A DNA stretch of 64,000 nucleotides from Sphingomonas crocodyli (GTDB taxonomy: Bacteria > Pseudomonadota > Alphaproteobacteria > Sphingomonadales > Sphingomonadaceae): positions 1-64,000 of the forward strand of contig NZ_SACN01000004.1 of the NCBI RefSeq assembly GCF_004005865.1, given 5' to 3'. Position numbers and translations under genes: made by a program. Position 1 is the stretch's first letter. Every line of letters starts with the position of its first letter. Shown piece by piece: positions 16,320-25,374 of this stretch. The notes beneath the pieces are model-generated. The model saw nothing but the letters and a program-made list of their open reading frames with translations. It was not told where the DNA came from and ran no database searches.

Positions 16320-16765
16320 TCGGGCCATCCTCCGGTCTGGCGCAGGGCTTCGGCGGTGGCGATGCCAGCCGACATCCCCAGGTTCAAGGATCGGAATCCC
16401 GGCCGCATACCGATGCGGACGCGCAGATCGGCGGCTTCGTGCACATCATCGGGCACGCCGTCGCCTTCCGAACCAAGCAGCAGGATATCGTCCGTTTCGA
16501 AGCCCGCGTTGACGATCGTCAAATCGGCTTTCGTCGTCAAAAGCACCAGCCGGCCGGGCGTAGCGGCCCGAAATGCGGCCCAATCGGCGTGGCGAACCAC
16601 CTCGGCTGCGGCGGCATAGTCCATGCCGGCGCGCTTCAACGACCGATCCGAAAAGGCGAATCCGCACGGTTCGATGATGTCGACGGGGACGCCGAAACAG
16701 GCCGCCATGCGCAGCACGGCACCCACGTTTCCGGCGATGTCGGGTTGATAAAGGGCTATCCGCAT
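16316..16765 (-). CDS. trmL: tRNA (cytidine/uridine-34 2'-O)-methyltransferase
   Basis: A 149-residue SPOUT methyltransferase; TrmL methylates the wobble ribose of tRNA-Leu. Signatures are MRIALYQPDIAGNVGAVLR at the start, LLGSEGDGVPDDVHEAADLRVRIGM, and RSLNLGMSAGIATAEALRQ at the end, which form the trefoil knot. The family start is at MRIALYQP; about 41 upstream codons in frame are not homologous. It is coupled to hemF by an ATGA overlap and divergent from petA. Confidence 0.93.
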   Translation of the reverse strand: MRIALYQPDIAGNVGAVLRMAACFGVPVDIIEPCGFAFSDRSLKRAGMDYAAAAEVVRHADWAAFRAATPGRLVLLTTKADLTIVNAGFETDDILLLGSEGDGVPDDVHEAADLRVRIGMRPGFRSLNLGMSAGIATAEALRQTGGWPE

Positions 16766-16962
16766 CGCCGGGCGATAGGCGAATATGTCGCATCGCGGCA
16801 AGATTCTAGGAATTGGGATTGGCAAAGCCGTTGATCCGGCGCTATCAGGCCGGCCATCCGCCGGGGGTAAAAAGGCGGTGCGCGGCATTCAGGGGGCTGC
16901 GGCGGGAACGCCCGAAACCTTGGATAAGCCGTGCGGGATCGTGGCAGCGCAAAGGTTTCGGA

Positions 16963-17529
16963 ATGGCGACGCTCGAACATAGTGAAACGCCCGGCGTAGA
17001 TGCCGGAGACGGCGTCCGTCGCCGCGACTTTATCAATATCGCCGCCGTCGCCTTTGGCGGCGTGGGCGCAGCGACCGTGCTGCTTCCCTTGATCAACCAG
17101 ATGAATCCTTCGGCAGACGTGCTCGCGCTCGCCTCGATCGAAGTCGATCTGTCTGCGATCAAGGAAGGCCAGGCGATCAAGACGATCTTCCGCAAGCAGC
17201 CGCTTTTCGTGCGCCATCTGACGGCGGCGGAAATCACGGCGGCGGACAAGACCGACCCTGCCAGCCTGCGTGATCCGCAGACGCTGGAACAGCGCACCGT
17301 GGGTGGCAAGAAGCAGTGGCTGATCACGATGGGTGTCTGCACCCATCTGGGCTGCGTGCCTCTGGGCGCCGGCGAGGGCGAAGTGAAGGGCGAGTTCGGC
17401 GGGTATTTCTGCCCCTGCCACGGTTCGCACTACGACACGGCGGCCCGTATCCGCAAAGGCCCGGCACCGAAGAATCTCGAAGTGCCGAAATACGCCTTCA
17501 AATCCGATACCGTCGTCCAAGTCGGCTGA
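16963..17529 (+). CDS. petA: Ubiquinol-cytochrome c reductase, Rieske iron-sulfur subunit
   Basis: The 2Fe-2S subunit of cytochrome bc1, passing electrons from ubiquinol to cytochrome c1. In 188 residues it has a twin-arginine-like N-terminal anchor (RRRDFINIAAVAFGGVGAAT), then the soluble domain with the cluster motifs CTHLGC and CPCHGSHYD. Length and order are standard. It begins the petABC operon, with petB 11 bases downstream. The start is the ATG where family homology begins, after a divergent promoter region shared with trmL. Confidence 0.97.
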   Translation: MATLEHSETPGVDAGDGVRRRDFINIAAVAFGGVGAATVLLPLINQMNPSADVLALASIEVDLSAIKEGQAIKTIFRKQPLFVRHLTAAEITAADKTDPASLRDPQTLEQRTVGGKKQWLITMGVCTHLGCVPLGAGEGEVKGEFGGYFCPCHGSHYDTAARIRKGPAPKNLEVPKYAFKSDTVVQVG

Positions 17530-17540
17530 GGTAGAAAGAC

Positions 17541-18803
17541 ATGAGCTTCCCCTGGGCAAATCATTACGCGCCTAAGCATCCGCTGATGCGCTGGCTGGAC
17601 GAAAAGCTGCCTCTGCCGCGTCTCGTCTATAACGCGGTGGGCGCCGGCTATCCGGTGCCGCGCAACCTGAACTATTTCTGGAACTTCGGCGTGCTTTCGG
17701 GCGCTGCGCTGGCGATCCAGCTGGTCACGGGCATCATCCTGGCGATGCACTATGCCGCCAACGGGCTGGTTGCCTTCGACAGCGTCGAACATATCATGCG
17801 CGACGTAAACTCGGGCTGGATGCTGCGTTACGCGCACGCCAACGGCGCGAGCTTCTTCTTCATCGTGGTCTATCTCCACATCTTCCGCGGCCTTTACTAC
17901 GGATCGTACAAGGCCCCGCGCGAGATGGTTTGGCTGCTCGGCCTCGTCATCTTCCTGCTGATGATGGCGACCGCGTTCATGGGTTACGTCCTCCCCTGGG
18001 GCCAGATGAGCTTCTGGGGTGCCAAGGTGATCACCGGCCTGTTCGGCGCGATCCCCGTGGTCGGCACGCCGATCCAGACGTGGCTGCTGGGCGGCTTCGC
18101 GCCGGACAACGCCGCGCTGAACCGCTTCTTCTCGCTCCACTATCTGCTGCCGTTCGTGATTGCGGCGGTGATCATCCTGCACATCTGGGCGCTCCACATT
18201 CCGGGTTCGAACAACCCGACCGGCGTGGACGTTAAGGGTCCGCAGGATACCGTTCCGTTCCACCCGTATTACACGGCGAAGGACGGCTTCGGGCTGGGCA
18301 TCTTCCTGATCCTCTATTGCGGCATGCTGTTCTTCGCGCCGAACTATCTCGGCCACCCGGACAACTATATCGCCGCAAACCCGCTCTCGACCCCGGCGCA
18401 CATCGTTCCGGAATGGTATTTCTGGCCGTTCTACGCGATCCTGCGCGCTTTCACCTTCGACATCTGGTTCATCCCCGCCAAGCTGCTGGGCGTGATCGCG
18501 ATGTTCGCGTCGATCCTGCTGCTGTTCTTCCTGCCGTGGCTGGACAAGTCGCCGGTGCGTTCGGGCAACTACCGCCCGGCGTTCAAGAAGTTCTTCCTGC
18601 TGCTGGTCATCGACGTGCTGGTCCTGGGCTATTGCGGCGGCGCGCCGGCGGAAGAGCCCTATGTGATGATCTCGCAGTTCGCGGCGGCCTATTACTTCGC
18701 GCACTTCCTGATCATCCTGCCGATCGTGTCGAAGCTGGAAAAGCCGCTGCCGCTGCCCAACTCGATCACCGAGGCGGTGCTCGCCAAGAGCGGCCAGGCC
18801 TAA
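17541..18803 (+). CDS. petB: Cytochrome b subunit of bc1 complex
   Basis: A 420-residue multi-helix quinol-oxidising core subunit. It has [21 protein letters not shown], paired haem-ligand histidines in the second and fourth helices ([52 protein letters not shown]), the Qo-site [15 protein letters not shown], and [34 protein letters not shown] precedes the ATG. It lies within petABC. Confidence 0.98.
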   Translation: MSFPWANHYAPKHPLMRWLDEKLPLPRLVYNAVGAGYPVPRNLNYFWNFGVLSGAALAIQLVTGIILAMHYAANGLVAFDSVEHIMRDVNSGWMLRYAHANGASFFFIVVYLHIFRGLYYGSYKAPREMVWLLGLVIFLLMMATAFMGYVLPWGQMSFWGAKVITGLFGAIPVVGTPIQTWLLGGFAPDNAALNRFFSLHYLLPFVIAAVIILHIWALHIPGSNNPTGVDVKGPQDTVPFHPYYTAKDGFGLGIFLILYCGMLFFAPNYLGHPDNYIAANPLSTPAHIVPEWYFWPFYAILRAFTFDIWFIPAKLLGVIAMFASILLLFFLPWLDKSPVRSGNYRPAFKKFFLLLVIDVLVLGYCGGAPAEEPYVMISQFAAAYYFAHFLIILPIVSKLEKPLPLPNSITEAVLAKSGQA

Positions 18804-18818
18804 GGGGAAGACAAGACA

Positions 18819-19682
18819 ATGGTTCGTCCCATCGCAATGCTTGCCGGCCTCGGCTTCGTCGGCATCCTGCTCTACTCGCTGATCATGGGCGCGGTCTCGT
18901 TCATCAGCGAGCCGCCGGCCAAGACGGTCGAGCATGAGTTCCACCTGCATCCGAAGGAAGTTCACTTCGCTTCGGACGGGCCGCTCGGCAAGTTCGACCG
19001 CCAGCAGCTGCAGCGCGGCTTCCAGGTTTACAAGGAAGTCTGCGCCGCCTGTCACTCGCTCCACCAGGTCGCCTTCCGCGACTTCAAGGATCTGGGCTTC
19101 TCGGAAGCCGAGGTTAAGGCGATCGCCAAGGGCTGGGCGACGGAAACCCCGTCGGTGAACCCGGAAACCGGCGAGCCCGCGACCCGCAAGTCGACCCCGG
19201 CCGACAAGATCCCGAGCCCCTATGCGAACGAAGTCGCCGCGCGCGCCGCGAACAACAATGCGCTGCCGCCGGATCTCTCGCTGATGGCCAAGGCTCGCCA
19301 CGACGGCGGCGCCTACATCTACTCGCTGCTGACCGGTTACACCGATCAGAAGGGCTTCAAGAACCATGCGGGCCAGGAACTGCTCAAGGAGTTCCCGGAC
19401 GCCAAGACGCCTGACAGCCTGCACTTCAACCCGTACTTCGCGAACCTGAACATCGCGATGCCGCCGCCCCTCGCGGCCGACGGGCAGGTCACCTATGCCG
19501 ACGGCACGGTGGCGACGAAGGATCAGATGGCCAAGGACGTCGCGGCCTTCCTGATCTGGAGCGCCGAGCCCAAGCTCGAAGCCCGTCACCAGACCGGCGT
19601 TGCCGTGATCATCTTCCTGCTGATCGCGACCACCCTCGCCTGGTTCTCGTATCGCAACATCTGGGCGGGCATTAAGCACTGA
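18819..19682 (+). CDS. petC: Cytochrome c1 subunit of bc1 complex
   Basis: A 287-residue c-type cytochrome completing the bc1 complex. An N-terminal hydrophobic signal (residues about 5-27) is followed by the haem attachment site VCAACHSLHQV, the methionine-ligand region NLNIAMPPPLAADGQVTYADG, and a C-terminal membrane anchor (GVAVIIFLLIATTLAWFSY). A GGGGAAGACAAGACA precedes the ATG. The likely transcription terminator of the operon lies inside the next gene (19709-19739). Confidence 0.97.
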   Translation: MVRPIAMLAGLGFVGILLYSLIMGAVSFISEPPAKTVEHEFHLHPKEVHFASDGPLGKFDRQQLQRGFQVYKEVCAACHSLHQVAFRDFKDLGFSEAEVKAIAKGWATETPSVNPETGEPATRKSTPADKIPSPYANEVAARAANNNALPPDLSLMAKARHDGGAYIYSLLTGYTDQKGFKNHAGQELLKEFPDAKTPDSLHFNPYFANLNIAMPPPLAADGQVTYADGTVATKDQMAKDVAAFLIWSAEPKLEARHQTGVAVIIFLLIATTLAWFSYRNIWAGIKH

Positions 19683-19687
19683 TCCGG

Positions 19688-20731
19688 ATGCTGACATCGA
19701 ACAAGAAGGGCCGCCCGGCATTGCTGGGCGGCCTTTTTTGTGCCCTCGCTCTGGCGGCCCCCGCCTTGGCCGAGGCCCCGTCCGCCCCGCTGGCCCCCAA
19801 GCTCCGCGATGCGATCGCCCAGCGGCTCGACGCGCGGCTGGAAGCTTATGCGCAGCGCAAGGACGCGATCCGCGTCGGCATCGCGGCGATCCACCTCGAA
19901 AGCGGCGCGACCGTCTCGGTCAACGGCGCCGAAGCTTTTCCGATGGCGAGCGCCTACAAGCTCGCCGCCGTCCTCACCCTGCTCCACCAGGTCGAGCAGG
20001 GCCGCTTCACGATGACGCAGATGATCCCCGTCGACGATGCGCTGCGCGTCCAATCGGGCGGGATCAGCACGTCGATGCCGCATGCCGGCGTCTCGCTGTC
20101 GGTCGCCAATCTGATCGACCTGACGATCACCCGCAGCGACAACACCGCCGCCGACATGGTGACGCAGATGGTAGGCGGCCCGCAGGCGATCACCGCATGG
20201 CTCAAAAGCGTCGGGATCGAGGGCCAGCGGGTCGATCGCGACGTCGCCGGCCTGATCTTCGACTATAAGCATCTGACGCCCGAGCCTGGGAAGAACCAGG
20301 CGCAGACGCTCGCGCGCGTCATGTCGCTGCGCGACGACAATCCCGACGAACCGAACAGCGCGCTCGACCCCGCCTTCATCGCCGATCCGCGCGACAGCTC
20401 GACGCCCGACGCGATGGTCGCGTTGCTCACAAAGCTCCAGCAGGGCAAGCTGGTCAACGCCGAACATACCGCGTGGCTGATCGACGTGATGGCGCACACG
20501 GTGACGGGTGCGAAGCGCGTGAAGGGCCTGCTGCCGCCCCGGACGGTCTTCGCGCACAAGACGGGCACGCTGGTCGGCATCTGCGCCGATGTCGGCATCC
20601 TGACCCTGCCCGGCGGCGGCCATGTCGCGATCGCGGTGTTCGTGAAAAGCCATGACGACGGCGCGAAGGCGGAGGCGATCATCGCCGAGGTCGGGCGGAC
20701 GATCTACGACGGGATGGCGTTGCTGGATTAA
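19688..20731 (+). CDS. Class A beta-lactamase-like serine hydrolase
   Basis: A 347-residue exported protein (signal peptide to about ALA-E, residue 28) with all three active-site motifs of class A beta-lactamases: SxxK in MASAYK, SDN in RSDNTAADM and KTG in HKTGTLVG. The segment before FIADPRDSSTPDAM is longer than the usual omega loop, and I cannot place the Glu166 equivalent with certainty (DEPNSAL is the best candidate). Activity could be beta-lactam hydrolysis or another serine hydrolase role. It starts 5 bases after petC, and its signal codons contain an intrinsic terminator. Confidence 0.85.
   Translation: MLTSNKKGRPALLGGLFCALALAAPALAEAPSAPLAPKLRDAIAQRLDARLEAYAQRKDAIRVGIAAIHLESGATVSVNGAEAFPMASAYKLAAVLTLLHQVEQGRFTMTQMIPVDDALRVQSGGISTSMPHAGVSLSVANLIDLTITRSDNTAADMVTQMVGGPQAITAWLKSVGIEGQRVDRDVAGLIFDYKHLTPEPGKNQAQTLARVMSLRDDNPDEPNSALDPAFIADPRDSSTPDAMVALLTKLQQGKLVNAEHTAWLIDVMAHTVTGAKRVKGLLPPRTVFAHKTGTLVGICADVGILTLPGGGHVAIAVFVKSHDDGAKAEAIIAEVGRTIYDGMALLD
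19709..19739 (+). terminator. Intrinsic terminator inside the signal-peptide codons
   Basis: Stem GGCCGCCC/GGGCGGCC (8 bp, perfect) with loop GGCATTGCT, followed directly by six T. It starts 27 bases after the petC stop, where the petABC terminator would be expected, yet it falls within codons 8-18 of the beta-lactamase-like gene (GRPALLGGLF). Confidence 0.85.
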
Positions 20732-20738
20732 CTCTCAA

Positions 20739-20868
20739 ATCCTCTCCCGGAGGGAGAGGGGGACCGCCCGCAGGGCGGTGGAGAGGTATTGGCCGGCAAC
20801 GGAGGTCATCGCTTGTGGCGAATACCCCTCCACCGCTTCGCGGTCCCCCTCCCCCTCCGGGGGAGGAT
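20739..20868. repeat. Composite palindromic element, class A (second copy)
   Basis: About 130 bp with ATCCTCTCCCGGAGGGAGAG at one end and CTCCCCCTCCGGGGGAGGAT at the other, inner arms GACCGCCCGCAGGGCGGT and ACCGCTTCGCGGTC, and a centre carrying TATTGGCCGGCAAC. It is related to the 14596-14727 element in opposite orientation. It occupies the entire gap between convergent bla-like and ppkA genes and may end transcription of both. Confidence 0.8.
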
Positions 20869-20872
20869 CAAA

Positions 20873-22726
20873 TCAACCCGGCGTCTCGTCGACGGTGCGG
20901 TACCAGAGCATGTTGGCGGTCCAGCCCTTCTTCTTGGCCTCTGCCGTGAAGAGTTCGCGCCAGTCGTCGCCGCGCAGCGGCGGTGGGGTGGCGACGAGGC
21001 TTTCGTCGAAGGGCTCGCGGCCCGACAGCAGCAGCAGGCCCGACAGCCCCTCATGATCGGTATCGACCGGGATCCGGTAGCTCGATCCGCCCAGCGGGGT
21101 GATCGCGGTGCCCGGATCGTGGAGGATAGCCTCCAACTCGGCGCGGCTGTTCGCGATCTTTTCGAACTGGCCGTTGGGTTCGATCCCGTAGAAGGCGAGG
21201 CCCTCCCCTTCGGTGCCGACGTCGATATCGACCGGCACGCGCACCACGAGCTTGCCGCCGGTCTGCGCGAGTTCGAACTTCGATCCGGGCGCGAAGATGT
21301 GCGGGCTGCCCGCGACGCGGATCGGCCGCAGCGCGTCGAGCGGTTCGCAAATGCCTTGGCTGCCGACCAGCACATTGTCATAGCTGACGTTGACGCCCTT
21401 CAGTCCGGCATCGCCCAGCGCCTTTTCGACCGCGGTCTTCGCACCGGCCGTATCGAGCGCCACGCCCTTGAGCGTGACCGACACCTGTCCGCCGCGATCG
21501 CTGACGTCCGAAATGTCGATCCACGAGCAGGCGATGTTGGGCAAAGCCGATTCGACCGCGGCGCGCGCCTGTTCGTCGGGCTTGCCGTTCTGTGCCTCGA
21601 CCGTGGCGGGCGTGCCGCCCTTGCCGCCGATCACATAATAGCCGCCGATCGCCGCGAGCAGCAGCGCGCCCGCCGCCGAGGCCGCGATGATCGCCTTGTT
21701 CGGCCCGCCGCTCTTGCCGCCGGCACCACCCTTGCCCTCGAGCGAGATGTCGGTGAGCTGGACCTGCTGGAAAGGCTGGGCGGTGGTGAAGGTCGCCATC
21801 GGCGTGGCCGTGTCGCTGGCGCGGCGCTGCTGCCGCGCGCCGTCGATGACCGAGAGGACCGCGTCCATCGAGCGCAGGCGCTGCGCCGGATCGGCGACGA
21901 GCATCGGTTCGAGCATCGGCACCAGTTCGGGCGCCACGTCGCTGAGATCGACCCCGGCACGCCGCTTGTCGACCGCGTCGACGAAGGTCGCGCCCATATC
22001 GAGTTCGCGCCCGCGCGCGACCGCGAGGAGGACGAGGCCGAGGCTGTAGATATCGCTCCACGGCCCGACTTCGCGGCCGAAATCGCCCAGCTGTTCGGGC
22101 GCGACATAGTTGAGCTTGCCGGCGAAACCGTCGCCCACGATCGTCTTGCTGTCGGGCGCCAGATCCTTGGCGATGCCGAAGTCGATGATCTTCGCGGCCT
22201 TCAACTGCCCGCCTTCGAGCAGGACGTTGTCGGGCGAGATGTCGCGGTGGATCGCGCCCAGGCTGTGCGCGACGCGCAGACCATCCGCCAGACGCCGCGC
22301 GAGCGCGCGCACGTCGGCCGGGGACGGCTTCAACGTGGTCAGCACGTCGGCCAGGTTGGTGCCATCGACGAATTCGGTGACGATGTAGAGGACGCCCAGC
22401 GTCGGTTCCTGCGCCAGCACGCGATACTGGACGAGCGCAGGGTGGCTGAGCCGCGTCAGCGTGCGCGCTTCCTTGCGAAACATCGCCTGGACATTTTCAT
22501 CCGCCGCGAGCGCGGGGAGCATGACCTTGATCGCGACGCGCTCGTCCGACTGATCGTTGATGCCTTCGAACACCTCGCCCATGCCGCCGCGCGCGATAAA
22601 GCGCGTGACGCGGAAGATGTGGTTCAGCACATCGCCGATCTGGATATGGCCGGGCGCGCGCGCGGGTTGCGCCGGGGCGGGGCCGCCGGCGTTGAAGACG
22701 GTGCGTTCGTTTTCGGGGTCGCTCAT
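20873..22726 (-). CDS. ppkA: PpkA-type serine/threonine kinase with transmembrane anchor
   Basis: A 617-residue Hanks-type kinase: glycine loop ARGGMGEV (45-52), Lys67 in VAIKVM, catalytic HRDISPDN (Asp162), DFG at 182-184 and APE at 209-211. A Gly/Ser-rich linker leads to one transmembrane helix (about 344-366), then a 250-residue extracytoplasmic part of unknown fold with two cysteines (IACSW, QGICEP). The N-terminus holds ERTVF, also seen in the TssL encoded upstream. In type VI secretion PpkA phosphorylates Fha or TssL and is opposed by PppA. It is the last gene of a tight five-gene operon; its ATG overlaps the pppA stop. Confidence 0.9.
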   Translation of the reverse strand: MSDPENERTVFNAGGPAPAQPARAPGHIQIGDVLNHIFRVTRFIARGGMGEVFEGINDQSDERVAIKVMLPALAADENVQAMFRKEARTLTRLSHPALVQYRVLAQEPTLGVLYIVTEFVDGTNLADVLTTLKPSPADVRALARRLADGLRVAHSLGAIHRDISPDNVLLEGGQLKAAKIIDFGIAKDLAPDSKTIVGDGFAGKLNYVAPEQLGDFGREVGPWSDIYSLGLVLLAVARGRELDMGATFVDAVDKRRAGVDLSDVAPELVPMLEPMLVADPAQRLRSMDAVLSVIDGARQQRRASDTATPMATFTTAQPFQQVQLTDISLEGKGGAGGKSGGPNKAIIAASAAGALLLAAIGGYYVIGGKGGTPATVEAQNGKPDEQARAAVESALPNIACSWIDISDVSDRGGQVSVTLKGVALDTAGAKTAVEKALGDAGLKGVNVSYDNVLVGSQGICEPLDALRPIRVAGSPHIFAPGSKFELAQTGGKLVVRVPVDIDVGTEGEGLAFYGIEPNGQFEKIANSRAELEAILHDPGTAITPLGGSSYRIPVDTDHEGLSGLLLLSGREPFDESLVATPPPLRGDDWRELFTAEAKKKGWTANMLWYRTVDETPG

Positions 22727-23472
22727 CGCGACGCCTCCCCACCCAGCGCGAGTTCATCGGCGGTGACGCCGACGACGCAGACGGTGACATTGTCGGGCGC
22801 GCCGCGATCGAGCGTCATCGAGACGAGCTGATCGGCGATGCGGCTGGAGCCGCCGCCGCGCATCACATCTTCGATCTCATGATCGTCGACCACGCCGGTC
22901 AGGCCGTCGCTGCACAGCAGGAAGATGTCGCCGGGCACGACTTCATCGACGAAGGCGTCGATCTCCATCCCGCCATCGACGCCGATCGCGCGCGCAAGGA
23001 CATGGCGCATCGGATGGACGGCCGCTTCCTCCGGCTTGATGAGCCCGCGGTCGAGCATCATCTGGACCTGGGTATGATCGACGGTCAGCTGCACCAATTG
23101 CCCTTCACGCAGCAGATAGGCGCGGCTGTCCCCCGCCCAGAAAATACCGAATCGATCGCCGAGCATCGCAAGCGCGACGACCGTCGTGCCCATTTGCGAT
23201 CCGCGTTTTTGCGATTCGGCAAAAATCTTTGCATTCGCGCCATAAATGGCGTCGGAAACCGACTCGATCAACGTATCAAAAGCCGCCGCCGGCACCGCTT
23301 CGAGCGCGGCGATCGTCGTCGCGGAGGCCCAGTCCCCGCTTTCGTGCCCGCCCATGCCATCGGCAACCGCCCACAGGCCGATGTCGCCGCGCGCGCAATA
23401 GCTGTCTTCGTTGTGCGCGCGGACGCGGCCGGTGTCGGTGCGGGCACCGGTATCGATACGAAACGCGCCCAT
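22723..23472 (-). CDS. pppA: PP2C-family phosphatase (PppA-like)
   Basis: A 249-residue PPM/PP2C phosphatase with the standard metal-binding motifs: GRVRAHNEDSYC, VADGMGGHESGD, WAGDSRAYLLR, LLCSDGLTG and GAPDNVTVCVV. In type VI systems PppA reverses phosphorylation by PpkA. The ATG overlaps the tagF stop (TGATG), and the stop overlaps the ppkA start (ATGA), so all three are translationally coupled. A start 12 codons upstream would run into tagF and is less likely. Cytoplasmic, no signal. Confidence 0.92.
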   Translation of the reverse strand: MGAFRIDTGARTDTGRVRAHNEDSYCARGDIGLWAVADGMGGHESGDWASATTIAALEAVPAAAFDTLIESVSDAIYGANAKIFAESQKRGSQMGTTVVALAMLGDRFGIFWAGDSRAYLLREGQLVQLTVDHTQVQMMLDRGLIKPEEAAVHPMRHVLARAIGVDGGMEIDAFVDEVVPGDIFLLCSDGLTGVVDDHEIEDVMRGGGSSRIADQLVSMTLDRGAPDNVTVCVVGVTADELALGGEASR

Positions 23473-23987
23473 CAGTTGGCCCCACCCGGCAAGATCATCA
23501 TACGCCACAGCCCCTCGGGATGCTCACCCGACAGGGTGGCCTCAGGAAACTCGTCATTGCCAAGCGTCCACCATCGGTCTTGGCACGAAGCGCCGCCGCC
23601 GCCAACTGCGGCCGCCGCAAGCGCATCGTAAAGCTGATCGACCTGCCAGCCCTGATCGAAGCCGTCATAGAGCCGGTCTTCGCACAGCGCGGCGGCATCA
23701 TCGCCGACGTCGCCATAGAGCGCCGCGACGATCGGGAAGCGGCGGCCCGCGCCATCGACCGACGGCGCGAGCGCGCCCGCCATGCGGATATCGTCATGCG
23801 TCAGCAGGAAGCGCCAGACGGGCGCGCGATCATAGGCATCTTCGAACGCCGCATCGCCCAGGGTGCGCCGCGCGTCCGACAACTGGCCCGACAGCCATCC
23901 GTCCCACCAGTCGCGGGCCGCGGCATCGAGCCCGCGCACCACGAAGTCGCGATGGGTGGGCAGCTTTCCGAAGACGAAGGCGTTCAC
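23472..23987 (-). CDS. tagF: Type VI secretion-associated protein TagF
   Basis: A 171-residue TagF (ImpM/DUF2094) protein. It has the family opening FVFGKLPTHRDFVVRGL, the WWDGWLSGQL segment, an APVWRFLL strand and a GRRFPIVAALYG core. In Pseudomonas and Agrobacterium TagF represses type VI assembly post-translationally and is sometimes fused to PppA. It starts at a GTG overlapping the tssM stop (GTGA) and ends in the pppA start. No other core type VI genes besides tssL and tssM are visible. Confidence 0.88.
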   Translation of the reverse strand: MNAFVFGKLPTHRDFVVRGLDAAARDWWDGWLSGQLSDARRTLGDAAFEDAYDRAPVWRFLLTHDDIRMAGALAPSVDGAGRRFPIVAALYGDVGDDAAALCEDRLYDGFDQGWQVDQLYDALAAAAVGGGGASCQDRWWTLGNDEFPEATLSGEHPEGLWRMMILPGGAN

Positions 23988-25372
23988 GTGTCGCTCCCGC
24001 TCTCCTGGCTGACGGCGGCCACCGGCGTCGCCGCCGCGACCAACGACCGCGCGTTGAGGATGATCAGCACCGCGCCGATGATCGTGACGACCGCGATCGC
24101 GCCCAGCGCCGCGATCAACTGGGTCCGCCGCTTCGCGCGCGCCGCCGGATTGCTCTGCACCAGCCCGGCCTCGGGGAACATCACATCGCCCAGCAGACGG
24201 TTGAGGAAATAGGCGCGGCCCGCGCCGGCCACCTTCTGACGCGGCTGATCATAGACATCGGCCATGCCCGACATCATGCGATCGAGGGGCGTCCCCTCCT
24301 GCATGCCGCTGGTCAGGTAGAAGCCGCGCAGTACGCCCACCGGCTCGTCGCCCGCAAAGGCGCGTTCGAGGAAGCGGACGAGGCGCGAGCGCAGCGCGCC
24401 GATCTGGCTGGGGAAGCCGAGGATCAGCGCGCGCCGCTGCGCATCCGCCTCCGCCGACAGACGCCGCGCCTGCCGCGCCGAGATGGCGCGCGCCAGTTCG
24501 TCGAACGCATCGACCAGCCGCTGCGACGCGGTCGGCCCGTCGGCATAAGGAAGCGTGTGGCCCAGCACCGCGCGCCGCCCCTCGACATCCAGATCGTCAT
24601 GATATTCGACAAAGCCGGCGATCAGATCGGACTTGGTGAGCAGGACGTAGATCGGAATGCCGACGCCCAACCCCTTCTTCACTTCGGCCAGGCGGCGGCG
24701 GACGGCATCGGCATGGCCGTCGATCGTCGCGCGATCGCCGCGCATCAGTTCGTCGACGCCGATCGCAACGATGACGCCGTTGATCGGCTGCTTCGGGCGA
24801 TTGGCTTTGAGCAGCCCCAGAAACTCCGACCAGCCACGCGCATCGACCGCCGCGTCCGAATCCTGGCTGGTGTAGCGGCCGGCCGTATCGACCAGCACCG
24901 CCTGCTCCGAAAACAGGAAGTCGAGATTGCGGGTACCGCCGACGCCCTTGAACTGATCGGTCGAAACCGGGAAGCGCAGCCCCGAATTGACGAGCGCGGT
25001 CGTCTTGCCCGCGCCCGGCGGGCCGATGATCACATACCAGGGCCGGCTGTAGAGATAGTCGCGCTGCCCGCCGGCATTCTCCCGCAGGCTCTTGAGCGCG
25101 TCGGTCATCCGGCCGGCGAGGATCTTGCCCTCCTCATCCGCGCCATCGCCCGCGAGCGAGGCGGCGATCGCATCGGAGGCGGCGCGCGCATTCATCACCC
25201 GCGCGAGCGACACCGCGCCCCAGACGGCGAGGACCGCGACGACGATCGCGCCGCGAATCCACAAGGCGCCGAGCGCGGGCACCACGATCGGCGCGCCAAT
25301 CGCGAGGACGACGATCGCGAGGAGCGCGATCAGCGCGGAGACGACCCACCAATTTGCGAAGATGCGCCCCAT
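23984..25372 (-). CDS. tssM: Short TssM/IcmF: N-terminal part only
   Basis: Standard TssM is about 1100-1200 residues; this has 462. It keeps two N-terminal transmembrane helices (about 8-33 and 36-58), the cytoplasmic NTPase domain with Walker A GPPGAGKT (117-124), a VDTAGRY motif (161-167) and TKSDLI, and the third helix (about 425-447), then stops. The whole periplasmic IcmF region that binds TssJ is absent. The stop is part of a GTGA overlap with tagF, so this is a clean short gene, not a decaying tail. GGAGG precedes the ATG 8 bases upstream, inside tssL. Confidence 0.88.
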   Translation of the reverse strand: MGRIFANWWVVSALIALLAIVVLAIGAPIVVPALGALWIRGAIVVAVLAVWGAVSLARVMNARAASDAIAASLAGDGADEEGKILAGRMTDALKSLRENAGGQRDYLYSRPWYVIIGPPGAGKTTALVNSGLRFPVSTDQFKGVGGTRNLDFLFSEQAVLVDTAGRYTSQDSDAAVDARGWSEFLGLLKANRPKQPINGVIVAIGVDELMRGDRATIDGHADAVRRRLAEVKKGLGVGIPIYVLLTKSDLIAGFVEYHDDLDVEGRRAVLGHTLPYADGPTASQRLVDAFDELARAISARQARRLSAEADAQRRALILGFPSQIGALRSRLVRFLERAFAGDEPVGVLRGFYLTSGMQEGTPLDRMMSGMADVYDQPRQKVAGAGRAYFLNRLLGDVMFPEAGLVQSNPAARAKRRTQLIAALGAIAVVTIIGAVLIILNARSLVAAATPVAAVSQESGSDT

Positions 25373-25374
25373 GA

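Noticed and set aside
17430..19721. 763-codon minus-strand frame over petBC
   Set aside because: It is antisense to well-supported cytochrome b and c1 genes and has low-complexity Arg/Glu/Asp composition.
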